DNA of 47,903 bases from Thiotrichales bacterium (GTDB lineage Bacteria; Pseudomonadota; Gammaproteobacteria; GCF-002020875): positions 1 through 47,903 of the forward strand of contig JABHVM010000035.1 of assembly GCA_018658305.1 (NCBI GenBank), written 5' to 3'. The position numbers and the translations under genes are program-made. This document shows, piece by piece, positions 26,906-35,035 of this stretch; within the stretch, counting starts at the first letter, position 1; every line of letters begins with the position of its first letter. The notes beneath the pieces are model-generated. The model saw only the letters and a program-made list of their open reading frames with translations. It ran no database searches and was not told where the DNA came from.

Positions 26906-27450
26906 GATAGACACTCCTTTAAACTACTCATCCCTCGATAGATCCAAGTTTTCACCGATCCAAGCGGGGAGTCGATATGCTGCGCAATTTCTGGATGGGT
27001 ATAGCCATCAAAGTAGGCGAGCTGAATACAGCTTCTCTGTTGACGACTCAGCCCAGCCATACACTCATTTATCCTCTGCGCATCTTCCATATTAACCAGC
27101 TGATCATCCATCTGTGGCTGACTCTCATCTGGCACCTCGGCGAGAATCGCTTCATCCAACGGCAGCTCATGCTTACGCTTGCGTAGTAGATCCAATGCAC
27201 GATAACGGGCGATAGCCCCCATCCAAGTCATCGGTACCGCTTTATCAGCACGATAATCCCCCGCTCGATTCCAGATCAATACAAAAGCATCCTGCATACA
27301 CTCTTGGGCAAGATCCTCTCGCTTTAATATACGCATCAGCAGCCCAAATAGTTTCGGAGAACTTAATTTATAAAGTTTCTCAAAGGCAGCTCGGTCACGC
27401 AACACCGTTTTTGCGAGTAGTGCAGTAAGTTGATCTTTGCTGTTTTTCAT
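26902..27450 (-). CDS. ECF RNA polymerase sigma factor (SigK-like)
   Basis: 182 residues. Region 2: AFEKLYKLSSPKLFGLLMRIL...AQECMQDAFVLIWNRAGDYR, with WMGAIARYRALDLLRK; region 4: LSRQQRSCIQLAYFDGYTHPEIAQHIDSPLGSVKTWIYRGMSSL. This is the group that pairs with RskA-type anti-sigma factors. First gene of a four-gene operon, with operator site 3 at 34 bases upstream of its ATG. Its first 10 codons are duplicated, altered, at 29335-29367. Confidence 0.93.
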   Translation of the reverse strand: MKNSKDQLTALLAKTVLRDRAAFEKLYKLSSPKLFGLLMRILKREDLAQECMQDAFVLIWNRAGDYRADKAVPMTWMGAIARYRALDLLRKRKHELPLDEAILAEVPDESQPQMDDQLVNMEDAQRINECMAGLSRQQRSCIQLAYFDGYTHPEIAQHIDSPLGSVKTWIYRGMSSLKECLS

Positions 27451-27483
27451 GATTTGATATTTTTCAAGTTGACAATATAATTA

Positions 27484-27497
27484 TGAGCAGTTGTTCA
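27484..27497. promoter_or_regulatory. Operator site 3, upstream of the ECF sigma operon
   Basis: TGAGCAGTTGTTCA, identical to site 4. On the minus strand TATAAT (27503-27498) directly abuts the motif, placing it over the start of sigma transcription. On the plus strand TTGATA and TATAAT 16 bases apart also end next to it, a relic of a divergent promoter. Confidence 0.62.
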
Positions 27498-27513
27498 ATT
27501 ATACAGGAAACTA

Positions 27514-27563
27514 AATCATAAAATAGTAGGCGCCGGCTGACACCATGAATCCAGACCTGACCC
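27514..27563 (+). mobile_element. Fragment (right end) of the GGGTCAGGTC miniature element, copy D
   Basis: About 50 bases match the right end of copies A-C, ending in ATCCAGACCTGACCC with one change in the 15-bp terminal repeat. The left part is absent. It sits immediately beside operator site 3. An AATTAAGTGTTGTGTCCC motif follows at 27576, as after copy C. Confidence 0.65.
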
Positions 27564-27623
27564 TCAATCCACTTAATTAAGTGTTGTGTCCCCTTATCTC
27601 CTTGCCCTTATCTTTTAGGCAGT

Positions 27624-27651
27624 GCCCATTGACTAAATTTAGTCAATGGGC
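27624..27651. promoter_or_regulatory. Perfect 28-bp palindrome directly before a DUF4143 ATPase start
   Basis: Arms GCCCATTGACTAAA and TTTAGTCAATGGGC are exact reverse complements with no spacer. The palindrome ends one base before the ATG at 27653 and includes the only candidate ribosome-binding sequence (AATGGG). It could be an operator, a hairpin that blocks translation, or a transposon end. Confidence 0.6.
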
Positions 27652-27652
27652 T

Positions 27653-29041
27653 ATGATTAAAATTATGGATCCACGATTTTTGCCTCATAATACCCATCTA
27701 GAGAGTCCCGCCAAATTTAGCGAGCGAGACCCGCAACTGCGCCTGCTCCAACAGCAACCCCACTGTCACACCCCGCCACTTCTCAATGAACTCCCTAACA
27801 CCGCTGGAGTCTATACTATCGGTGGCGGCAGACAGGTAGGAAAAACAACGCTGCTCAAACAGTGGATGGCAAAACTTTTAGCCGAAAAACAGCCTGCCAA
27901 TTCAATCGCATTTTTTAGTGGCGAGTTGATTGATGATCATCACGCACTACTCCATCTGCTCCAGACGCAACTGTTGGAGATGCCGTCAAAGGGGATGCGC
28001 TACCTGCTGATTGATGAGGTGAGTTATATTCATGATTGGGATAAGGCGGTCAAGTATGCCGCCGATGCAGGGATGCTGGAACAGGTGGTATTAATGCTTA
28101 CTGGCTCTGACTTGATTCTAACTGAGGAGGCGAGAGCTCGCTTTCCTGGGCGCAGAGGAAGGGCAAGCAAGGTAGACTTCCACCTTCATCCACTCTCATT
28201 TAGAGAGGTCGTGAAACTTAAACAGGGCGAGTCGTTTGTCTCTGACCTCACTGCTCAACTTACTCAATCAGCGCCTGATCCTGCACCAGAACAGGTGGCT
28301 CAATTATTTGACATATTCAACCACTACCTTATTCACGGTGGTTATCTCACCGCAATCAACGATCTCGCTCAAAATGGGCGCATCTCTGAGGCAACTCTGA
28401 TGACCTACTCCGATTGGATTCGTGGCGATATGGTCAAGCGGGGGAAGCAGGAACACTACCTGCGTGAAGTACTCAGTTCAATCATTAAACGGTACGGCTC
28501 ACAATTAAGCTGGAACGCGATCGCAAGAGACCTCTCTATCGACCACCCCAAAACGGTTGCGGATTATGCATTACTCTTATCCTCTTTGGATGCACTTTAT
28601 ATTCAGCCAGCACTGCTAGAAGATAAACTCACTGCTGCCCCCAAAAAGGCGCGCAAGCTGATGTTTAACGACCCCTTTATCTTCCACTCATTGCGGAGCT
28701 GGCTCAACCCTGTTAAGAATAGTTTTGAAGAGCAGATAATCCCGACTGTTGAGAATCCAGCCTGGGCAGGAAAGTTGGCGGAGGCGGTCGTTACAACCCA
28801 CTACCAACGGCACTACCCAACCTACTACATCAAAGGAGTGAATGAGATCGATGTTGCCTATGTTGAACAGAAACGATTTTGGCCCATTGAGGTGAAGTGG
28901 ACAACTCAGCTGCGCGCCCATGAACTGAAACAGATTCGTAAATATCCAAATGGACGCATCTTTAGTCAAGCAAAAAAGAGGGGAGAGATTTTGGGAATAG
29001 AGACAATCCCTTTACCGCTAGGGCTTTTAGAATTGCCCTAA
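27653..29041 (+). CDS. AAA-type ATPase with DUF4143 domain (first copy)
   Basis: About 462 residues from ATG 27653 (ATG 27665 is an alternative). Walker A GGGRQVGKTT (about 56-65), Walker B RYLLIDEVSYI, a middle helical region with YSDWIRGDMVKRGKQ, and a C-terminal nuclease-like fold EIDVAY...FWPIEVKW with the (E)xD...ExK pattern of PD-(D/E)XK enzymes. The family is common in mobile and toxin-like settings; substrate unknown. It is inserted between the two copies of the sigma promoter. Confidence 0.85.
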   Translation: MIKIMDPRFLPHNTHLESPAKFSERDPQLRLLQQQPHCHTPPLLNELPNTAGVYTIGGGRQVGKTTLLKQWMAKLLAEKQPANSIAFFSGELIDDHHALLHLLQTQLLEMPSKGMRYLLIDEVSYIHDWDKAVKYAADAGMLEQVVLMLTGSDLILTEEARARFPGRRGRASKVDFHLHPLSFREVVKLKQGESFVSDLTAQLTQSAPDPAPEQVAQLFDIFNHYLIHGGYLTAINDLAQNGRISEATLMTYSDWIRGDMVKRGKQEHYLREVLSSIIKRYGSQLSWNAIARDLSIDHPKTVADYALLLSSLDALYIQPALLEDKLTAAPKKARKLMFNDPFIFHSLRSWLNPVKNSFEEQIIPTVENPAWAGKLAEAVVTTHYQRHYPTYYIKGVNEIDVAYVEQKRFWPIEVKWTTQLRAHELKQIRKYPNGRIFSQAKKRGEILGIETIPLPLGLLELP

Positions 29042-29334
29042 AATTTAACTAGCTCGAACCCAGTGGCATCTGCTGCTAGTTTTACCAGAAAACCGTCATC
29101 ACTCGCCTCGGTAGCGTCATCACGCGCCATTCAATGTTGGTCGAGTAGGCATTGATGCCTCCTATATTTTTATAGACATGAGTGAGTTATGCGCTAGAAT
29201 GGCTAACTTTAAAATAAATAACTATTCATATATTTAATTTGTATTTCACAACAATATAACTATTTTGTACAGCTCAATTTTACACTTCGTTACACAATTT
29301 TATTTTTCGGGTATCACGCAGGCGCAGAATCAGA
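29042..29334. other. A+T-rich gap, no gene recognised
   Basis: No plausible CDS. A 31-codon minus-strand frame starting at an ATG near 29133 ends at the ATPase stop but has no recognised relatives or ribosome-binding site. The second half is very A+T-rich and ends where homology to the sigma gene 5' end begins. Confidence 0.5.
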
Positions 29335-29367
29335 TTATGCGGTAAGTTGATCGTGAATATTTTTCAT
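29335..29367 (-). pseudogene. Duplicated 5' stub of the ECF sigma gene
   Basis: Ten codons MKNIHDQLTA then TAA, against MKNSKDQLTA at the start of the intact sigma gene (27450). The non-coding promoter sequence to the right is also shared (next entries), so about 85 bases are duplicated including the operator. Confidence 0.72.
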
Positions 29368-29370
29368 AAT

Positions 29371-29399
29371 TTGATAATTTTCAAAATTGACCCTATAAT
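29371..29399 (+). promoter_or_regulatory. Sigma-70-type promoter of the flavoprotein gene
   Basis: TTGATA (29371-29376) and a perfect TATAAT (29394-29399) with a 17-base spacer. The operator follows one base later. Confidence 0.65.
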
Positions 29400-29400
29400 A

Positions 29401-29414
29401 TGAGCAGTTGTTCA
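29401..29414. promoter_or_regulatory. Operator site 4, upstream of the flavoprotein gene
   Basis: TGAGCAGTTGTTCA, identical to site 3 and one base after the TATAAT of the flavoprotein promoter, so a bound repressor would cover the transcription start. The ATG at 29435 is 20 bases downstream. Confidence 0.67.
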
Positions 29415-29434
29415 ATTATACTGGAACCTTAACT

Positions 29435-30919
29435 ATGCAAACCCCACTCGCTCACAAAAAACCTCGTCGCTTTGATCGTAACTTGATCGTGATTGGCGCT
29501 GGCTCTGGCGGACTGGTCTCTGCCTATATTGCAGCTGCTGTAGGTGCTAAAGTTACTCTGATTGAAAAGGCGGAGATGGGCGGTGACTGTCTCAACCGTG
29601 GCTGCGTTCCTTCCAAAGCGCTGATCCGCTCTGCCCATATTGCCAATGAGATTGCTCACGCAAAAAAACTTGGTCTACTTGATGCCTCTGCAACGGTGGA
29701 TTTTAAGGCGGTGATGGAGCGGGTCTCAGAAGTGATTAAAGAGATCGAGCCGCATGATTCGGTTGCGCGTTATCGTAGTTTAGGCGTTGAGGTGATTAAG
29801 GGCGAGGCAACCATTAGCTCACCTTGGAGTGTCACCGTTGCAGAAAAAACGCTTACTGCACGCAATATCATTGTGGCGACGGGTGCTCGACCACGCATCC
29901 CTAAAATTGAGGGCATCGAGCAGATAGCGTATCTCACTTCAGATAATCTCTGGGCACTGCGTGAACTCCCTAAGCGGCTATTGGTAATCGGAACAGGTGC
30001 TATCGGTTGTGAACTGGCACAGGCGTTTGCCCATCTTGGATCGCAAGTGACGATGGTAGGACGGGGCGAGCGAATTATGCCGCGCGAGGATCTCGATACC
30101 TCTGAGTTAATGTTAAAACGATTTAGAGAAGATGGTATTGAGGTACTTCTTAATCAGAATACAGAGCAGTTTATTGTTGAAGATAATGAGAAACAGATAT
30201 TATTAAGCAGTCGTAACGATGATAATCTCTCTCAAAATAGTCCTCACAAAATAGCCTTTGATCAGGTTCTAATCGCGACTGGACGCATTGCTAACAGTGA
30301 GGGATTCGGGCTGGAAGCATTAGGGGTTGAGGTAGGAAAACGAGGGAGAGTTGAGGCAAACCAATACCTCCAGAGCCACTGCCCCTCTATCTACCTCTGC
30401 GGTGATGTGGTGGGAAAATATCAATTTACTCACGCCGCCTCTAACCATGCTTGGTATGCGACCATCAACAGCCTCTTCGGTTTTGTGAAGCGATTTAAGT
30501 TAGATGAATCTATACTCCCATTTGTCACTTTTACCACTCCAGAAGTGGCGCAAGTAGGACTCAATGAGAGCCGCGCTAAAGCGCAAAATATCAACTATGA
30601 GATGACACAATTTCCCTTCTCTGAACTTGATCGTGCCATCACGGAGGATGAGAAAGCAGGCTGGATAAAAGTATTGACCGTCCCAGGAAAAGATAAAATT
30701 CTAGGGGTGACCATTGTTGGGGCGAGAGCTGGAGAGCTGTTACAGGAGTATGTGATCGCGATGCGCCACAACTTAGGGCTTAATAAAATATTAGGAACGA
30801 TTCACCCCTACCCCACTTTTGTAGAGATCAATCAGCGAGTCGCAGGAGCATGGAAACGCAACCATGCACCGCAGTGGGCATTACAGTTGGCGAAGAAGAT
30901 TCACGCTTGGCGGCGATAG
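29435..30919 (+). CDS. Mercuric-reductase-like pyridine nucleotide-disulfide oxidoreductase
   Basis: 494 residues from ATG 29435; the open frame extends 9 codons upstream but through the operator. FAD motif IGAGSGGLVSA, redox-active GGDCLNRGCVPSKAL (Cys52, Cys57), NAD(P) motif GTGAIGCELAQAFAHLG, and C-terminal TIHPYPTF. The heavy-metal domain and C-terminal CC pair of MerA are absent, so it is not a mercury reductase. It converges on tetR with 4 bases between. Likely reduces a disulfide or electrophile; the substrate is unknown. Confidence 0.92.
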   Translation: MQTPLAHKKPRRFDRNLIVIGAGSGGLVSAYIAAAVGAKVTLIEKAEMGGDCLNRGCVPSKALIRSAHIANEIAHAKKLGLLDASATVDFKAVMERVSEVIKEIEPHDSVARYRSLGVEVIKGEATISSPWSVTVAEKTLTARNIIVATGARPRIPKIEGIEQIAYLTSDNLWALRELPKRLLVIGTGAIGCELAQAFAHLGSQVTMVGRGERIMPREDLDTSELMLKRFREDGIEVLLNQNTEQFIVEDNEKQILLSSRNDDNLSQNSPHKIAFDQVLIATGRIANSEGFGLEALGVEVGKRGRVEANQYLQSHCPSIYLCGDVVGKYQFTHAASNHAWYATINSLFGFVKRFKLDESILPFVTFTTPEVAQVGLNESRAKAQNINYEMTQFPFSELDRAITEDEKAGWIKVLTVPGKDKILGVTIVGARAGELLQEYVIAMRHNLGLNKILGTIHPYPTFVEINQRVAGAWKRNHAPQWALQLAKKIHAWRR

Positions 30920-30923
30920 GCTC

Positions 30924-31505
30924 TCAATATTGTAGCGCTAAAAACAGATCATCAATCAACTCTAAAACCTGTTGATCATCTTGGTTAGTACTGGCAAAAG
31001 CGCGCAACCCCATAATCTGCATCTGCAGCATTCTCGCTAGGCGCTGAGGCGTTCGCTCTGTTGAGACCTCTCCTTGCCCTTGTGCTTTAGAGAGCAGTAA
31101 CGCAAACAGATCTCCAAGGTTGGCTAATAGGTCTCTCGACTCTGCCAGCAGTATCGGATTATCTTCTGTCAATTCCGCAATAGATTTCACTAGCATACAG
31201 TGTTCGCTCGGCATAGTGCGCCCCTGCTCGACCACCACATCTTTGATAAAAGATTTCAATGCTGCGATTGGCGATGGGTTGGTAGCAACATGCTGGTTAA
31301 GTAGCTCTTTTGCCAGGCGACTGTAATTTTGCAATGCCTCTTTAAAGAGCGCCTCTTTACTCCCAAAGCTAGTGTAGATGCTGCCGGGATGAAGCCCTGT
31401 TACCGCTTGTATATCTCGCATAGAGGTCGCATGAAACCCCTTCTCCCAGAAAAGCGAAGTCGCTTGATCCACCACCTCTTGTCGATTAAATTTTACAGAT
31501 CTCAT
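30924..31505 (-). CDS. TetR/AcrR-family transcriptional repressor
   Basis: 193 residues. N-terminal helix-turn-helix domain: VVDQATSLFWEKGFHATSMRDIQAVTGLHPGSIYTSFGSKEALFKEAL. The C-terminal ligand domain has one cysteine (SEHCMLV, about residue 103) that could sense an electrophile or oxidant. The start lies 50 bases from operator site 5, shared with the divergent acetolactate synthase-like gene, so self-regulation is expected. It is the best candidate to bind all five operator sites. Confidence 0.93.
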   Translation of the reverse strand: MRSVKFNRQEVVDQATSLFWEKGFHATSMRDIQAVTGLHPGSIYTSFGSKEALFKEALQNYSRLAKELLNQHVATNPSPIAALKSFIKDVVVEQGRTMPSEHCMLVKSIAELTEDNPILLAESRDLLANLGDLFALLLSKAQGQGEVSTERTPQRLARMLQMQIMGLRAFASTNQDDQQVLELIDDLFLALQY

Positions 31506-31554
31506 TTTGATGCTATTTTATGGGTTTATTTATTAATTTATTTGTTCGTTTATT

Positions 31555-31568
31555 TGAATGGTTGTTCA
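31555..31568. promoter_or_regulatory. Operator site 5, between tetR and the acetolactate synthase-like gene
   Basis: TGAATGGTTGTTCA. For the plus strand it overlaps a -35-like TTGAAT (31554-31559) paired with TACAAT (31578-31583) 18 bases on. For the minus strand a -10-like TATTAA ends one base before it, the same geometry as at sites 2 and 3. It can therefore control both genes. Confidence 0.67.
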
Positions 31569-31622
31569 ATTAATAGGTACAATAACAGAAAACTACCAAT
31601 ATGGCTATATAAGGAAGGAATT

Positions 31623-33281
31623 ATGAAAGGTTCAGATCTATTTATCAAAGCACTTGAGTCCGAAGGGGTGGAGTATATCTTTGGAATCCCTGGGGAGGAG
31701 AATCTTGATTTTCTTAACTCACTCAAAGAGTCATCCATTAAACTGATCCTCACCCGTCACGAACAGGGAGCTGGCTTTATGGCAGCCACTTATGGACGAC
31801 TTACTGGTAAGACAGGTGTCTGTCTTTCAACTCTTGGGCCAGGTGCAACAAATCTTGTCACTGCCGCTGCCTATGCGCAGCTCGGGGCGATGCCTATGTT
31901 AATGATCACGGGACAGAAGCCGATTAAAGAGAGTCAACAGGCCTCCTTCCAAATTGTCGATGTTGTCGAGATGATGCGCCCGTTAACCAAACAGAGTCAC
32001 CAAATCACCAGCGCCTATAAAATTCCTGCGCTGGTTAGAGATGCCTTCCGCTCTGCCGAAGATGAGAGACCTGGTGCTGTGCATCTTGAACTGCCCGAAG
32101 ATATTGCAAGAGAAAATAGTGATGCGAGAATTATTCCTCGCAGTAATTTTGAGACGCCGCACGCCAGCGAAAATTCCATCAATGCTGCCGTAGAGATGAT
32201 CGAGAGTGCTCACCACCCGCTTATTCTCATCGGTGCTGGTGCAAATCGTCGTCATACCCGAGATGCGCTCAAGTCGCTGATTGAGAAGAGCGGCATTCCA
32301 TTCTTTAGCACTCAACTTGGTAAGGGGGTGGTCGACTCACGCAATCCTCTCTTCCTCGGTAATGCTGCCCTCTCTAGCGGTGACTTCATCCACCGTGCGA
32401 TTGAGGAGTCTGATCTGATTATTAATGTAGGACATGATGTCGTAGAGAAGCCCCCTTTTCTGATGGAGAGTCGTGGTGGCGAAGAACCCATCACTCACAA
32501 AGTGATCCATATTAACTATATTACAGCTGCGGTCGATGCCGTCTACTATCCGCAACAGGGGGTCTTGGGTGATATGGCAAACAGTGTTGAGCGCTTGAGC
32601 GATGCGCTCACCCCTCAACCTCATTGGGACTTCCGCCGATTCAAAGAGGTACGCGCACATCTTGAAAAGCATCTCAGTCAAGGTATTACTAAAGATAAAT
32701 TTCCAATCGACCCTCGTAGGCTTGTGGTCGATCTGCGCAGAGCGGTTAATGAGAGAGGAATTATTGCGCTTGATAATGGGGTCTATAAAATATGGTTTGC
32801 GCGCAACTATAAATCTTATCACCCCAATACTGTACTGCTCGATAACGCACTCGCCACCATGGGGGCTGGGCTTCCCTCTGCCATTGCCGCTAAAATTATC
32901 TATCCAGAACGACAGGTAGTCGCTGTCTGTGGCGATGGTGGTTTTATGATGAACTCGCAAGAGATGGAGACAGCGGTACGTCTCAACCTCGATCTGGTAG
33001 TACTAGTGCTTCGCGATAATGCTTATGGAATGATTAAGTGGAAGCAGGCAAATATGGGGTTTGATGAGTACGCACTTGATTATGGTAATCCTGATTTTGT
33101 TCTCTATGCCGAGAGTTATGGCGCAATAGGGCACCGAATCGAAACCACCGCAGATCTTCTTCCCACAATAGAGCAGTGCCTCGCCAGCAACGGCGTACAT
33201 TTAATAGAGGTGCCCATTGATTATAGCGAAAATGATATAATTCTAAATCATAAGATTAAAACTGAGAGTCAGAAAATATAA
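31623..33281 (+). CDS. Acetolactate synthase-like thiamine diphosphate enzyme
   Basis: 552 residues from ATG 31623, with AAGGAAGG before it; the open frame extends further upstream through the operator and is not real. Catalytic Glu47 in TRHEQGAGF, thiamine-diphosphate motif GDGGFMMNSQEMETA...DNAYG. The C-terminal part (IKWKQANMGF) fits the catabolic AlsS type, and no small IlvN subunit is present. It would join two pyruvates to acetolactate, perhaps consuming 2-oxo compounds under stress. It precedes the antiporter by 50 bases. Confidence 0.88.
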   Translation: MKGSDLFIKALESEGVEYIFGIPGEENLDFLNSLKESSIKLILTRHEQGAGFMAATYGRLTGKTGVCLSTLGPGATNLVTAAAYAQLGAMPMLMITGQKPIKESQQASFQIVDVVEMMRPLTKQSHQITSAYKIPALVRDAFRSAEDERPGAVHLELPEDIARENSDARIIPRSNFETPHASENSINAAVEMIESAHHPLILIGAGANRRHTRDALKSLIEKSGIPFFSTQLGKGVVDSRNPLFLGNAALSSGDFIHRAIEESDLIINVGHDVVEKPPFLMESRGGEEPITHKVIHINYITAAVDAVYYPQQGVLGDMANSVERLSDALTPQPHWDFRRFKEVRAHLEKHLSQGITKDKFPIDPRRLVVDLRRAVNERGIIALDNGVYKIWFARNYKSYHPNTVLLDNALATMGAGLPSAIAAKIIYPERQVVAVCGDGGFMMNSQEMETAVRLNLDLVVLVLRDNAYGMIKWKQANMGFDEYALDYGNPDFVLYAESYGAIGHRIETTADLLPTIEQCLASNGVHLIEVPIDYSENDIILNHKIKTESQKI

Positions 33282-33331
33282 CCTTCTACTCTTCAACAAT
33301 AATTTACTGGAACCCTCGTTATTAATAATTT

Positions 33332-35023
33332 ATGATTTCACACTATCTCATTGACATCATCATGCTATTAGTCGCGGCAGTCGTTGTCGTTCCAATTTCT
33401 CAAGCAATTAAATTAGGCGCGGTCTCTGGTTTTTTAATATCTGGAATAATTGTTGGTCCATCTGGATTTGGTTTAATTAATAATGTGGTTGAAATTGGAC
33501 ATCTTGCAGAAATTGGTGTTGTCCTTCTTCTCTTTATCATCGGTATTGAACTCAAGCCATCACGACTCTGGCGGATGAGGCGGTTAGTTTTTGGCTTAGG
33601 AACACTTCAGGTATTAGTGACAGGGCTCTTAATAGGAAGTGCCGCTCATATGCTGTTTGATATTCCTATGCGCTCAGCTATTTTGATAGGCCCAGCATTA
33701 GCACTTTCATCAACTGCTTTTGTGCTTCAACTGCTCACCGAGCAAAAATCACTTACCTCAGCATATGGGCGCACCTCTTTTTCAGTCTTATTACTACAGG
33801 ATCTTGCCGTTGTTCCACTACTGGCTTTAGTGCCACTATTAATAGTGCCCGAACTAAGTATTAGTGAGGATATTGGGCTCGCACTACTTGAATCTCTAAT
33901 AATTATCGGTTTAATCATACTGATAGGCCGCCATGTCTTAAACCCGATTCTACATCGCGTTGCTCTTTCCGGTAACCCTGAGATTTTCACTGCCTCTGCC
34001 GTGCTTATCGTTCTTGGAACTGCATTGATCACTGAGCATATTGGGTTATCAATGGCTATGGGGGCGTTTTTAGCCGGATTACTTATCTCTGACTCAGAGT
34101 ATAGACACGAAGTTATCGCAGAGATTCAACCATTTCGTGGGCTTTTACTAGGGCTGTTCTTCATGTCTATGGGGATGTCATTTAATCTCAGTTTATTGCT
34201 TGAAAATCCGATATTTTCATTTGGTGCAGTGGTCTTACTCATTGCGCTAAAAGTTGCTGTGCTTTTCCCACTATCACGCCTATTTCAGCATAAAGTAAAA
34301 AATAGTTTAGCGGTAGCGTTGATACTTGCTCAGAGTGGTGAATTTGCCCTGGTATTATTTTCTTTAGCTTTTAAGTCTAGCCTTTTAACTGAAGCATTAT
34401 TTCAACAACTCTTACTCATTGTATTACTCAGCATGCTTGTCACACCATTGCTAGCATATTTTGCTCAACACTTAAGCAAAGCGAGTGATACAAAAAAACC
34501 GAGCCACACTGAAATCACAAATACTCCACCCGTTGTATTGATAGGGTTTGGTCGTGTGGGTCATCGAATAGGGGATATATTTTCAATCGCAAAAATTCCC
34601 TTTATAGCTGTAGACTCTGATGCCTTAGTTGTCGAAAAAGGGCGGCAAATTGGGCATCCTATTTTTTATGGTGATGCACGCAAACCTGACTTATTAAAAT
34701 CTGTAGACATCGCCAATGCAGAGACTATCATCGTAACGCTCAATGATCCCAGTGCGACTAAACAGGTAATTTCAGTATTAAGAAAAATACACTTAAAGGC
34801 GACTATTTACGCTCGTGGGCATAGTCTCGATGAGTGTTGTGAATTACGGAAACTAGGTGCGTCAGGTGCCGTATCTGAAAATGTCGAGGCCAGCTTGAAA
34901 TTAGCGGATTTAGCTTTGACGAATTATGGACTCGATGATGCAAAAAGAGAGTCCATCATCCATAATTTCAGAGAAGAGTACCATGCGCAAATTGCGAATG
35001 CAGTTAGATCAGAAAAACATTAA
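33332..35023 (+). CDS. Kef/YbaL-type monovalent cation:proton antiporter with TrkA-N domain
   Basis: 563 residues. About 12 membrane helices (1-385), with PSGFGLINNVVEIGHLAEIGVVLLLFIIGIE and LALSSTAFVLQLL typical of the CPA2 family. The cytoplasmic regulatory TrkA-N domain starts near 394 (VVLIGFGRVGHRIG) and ends near 510. Kef systems let potassium out and acidify the cell, protecting it from electrophiles. Co-transcription with the acetolactate synthase-like gene under operator site 5 fits that role, but the ligand (glutathione adducts in KefB/C) is not proven here. Confidence 0.93.
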   Translation: MISHYLIDIIMLLVAAVVVVPISQAIKLGAVSGFLISGIIVGPSGFGLINNVVEIGHLAEIGVVLLLFIIGIELKPSRLWRMRRLVFGLGTLQVLVTGLLIGSAAHMLFDIPMRSAILIGPALALSSTAFVLQLLTEQKSLTSAYGRTSFSVLLLQDLAVVPLLALVPLLIVPELSISEDIGLALLESLIIIGLIILIGRHVLNPILHRVALSGNPEIFTASAVLIVLGTALITEHIGLSMAMGAFLAGLLISDSEYRHEVIAEIQPFRGLLLGLFFMSMGMSFNLSLLLENPIFSFGAVVLLIALKVAVLFPLSRLFQHKVKNSLAVALILAQSGEFALVLFSLAFKSSLLTEALFQQLLLIVLLSMLVTPLLAYFAQHLSKASDTKKPSHTEITNTPPVVLIGFGRVGHRIGDIFSIAKIPFIAVDSDALVVEKGRQIGHPIFYGDARKPDLLKSVDIANAETIIVTLNDPSATKQVISVLRKIHLKATIYARGHSLDECCELRKLGASGAVSENVEASLKLADLALTNYGLDDAKRESIIHNFREEYHAQIANAVRSEKH

Positions 35024-35035
35024 GAGTTAAGCAAA

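Noticed and set aside
29038-29133. 31-codon minus-strand ORF beginning MARDDATEASDDG
   Set aside because: No ribosome-binding site, no recognised family, and it overlaps the ATPase stop; probably a remnant or chance.
12934-31568. The operator resembles the Gram-positive LexA box GAAC-N4-GTTC
   Set aside because: Only sites 1 and 2 fit GAAC-N4-GTTC exactly, no LexA with a DNA-binding domain is in the window, gammaproteobacterial LexA normally uses CTGT-N8-ACAG, and the regulated genes are not repair genes. It remains a possible alternative reading.
31329-31622. Long upstream extension of the acetolactate synthase frame
   Set aside because: It runs through tetR and the operator; the ATG at 31623 has a strong ribosome-binding site and matches the family N-terminus.
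29423-33315. GGAACC before the flavoprotein (29423) and the antiporter (33310) as -35 elements of the ECF sigma factor
   Set aside because: Both lie under 20 bases from the start codons, leaving no room for a -10 and transcription start, and no consistent second element was seen.
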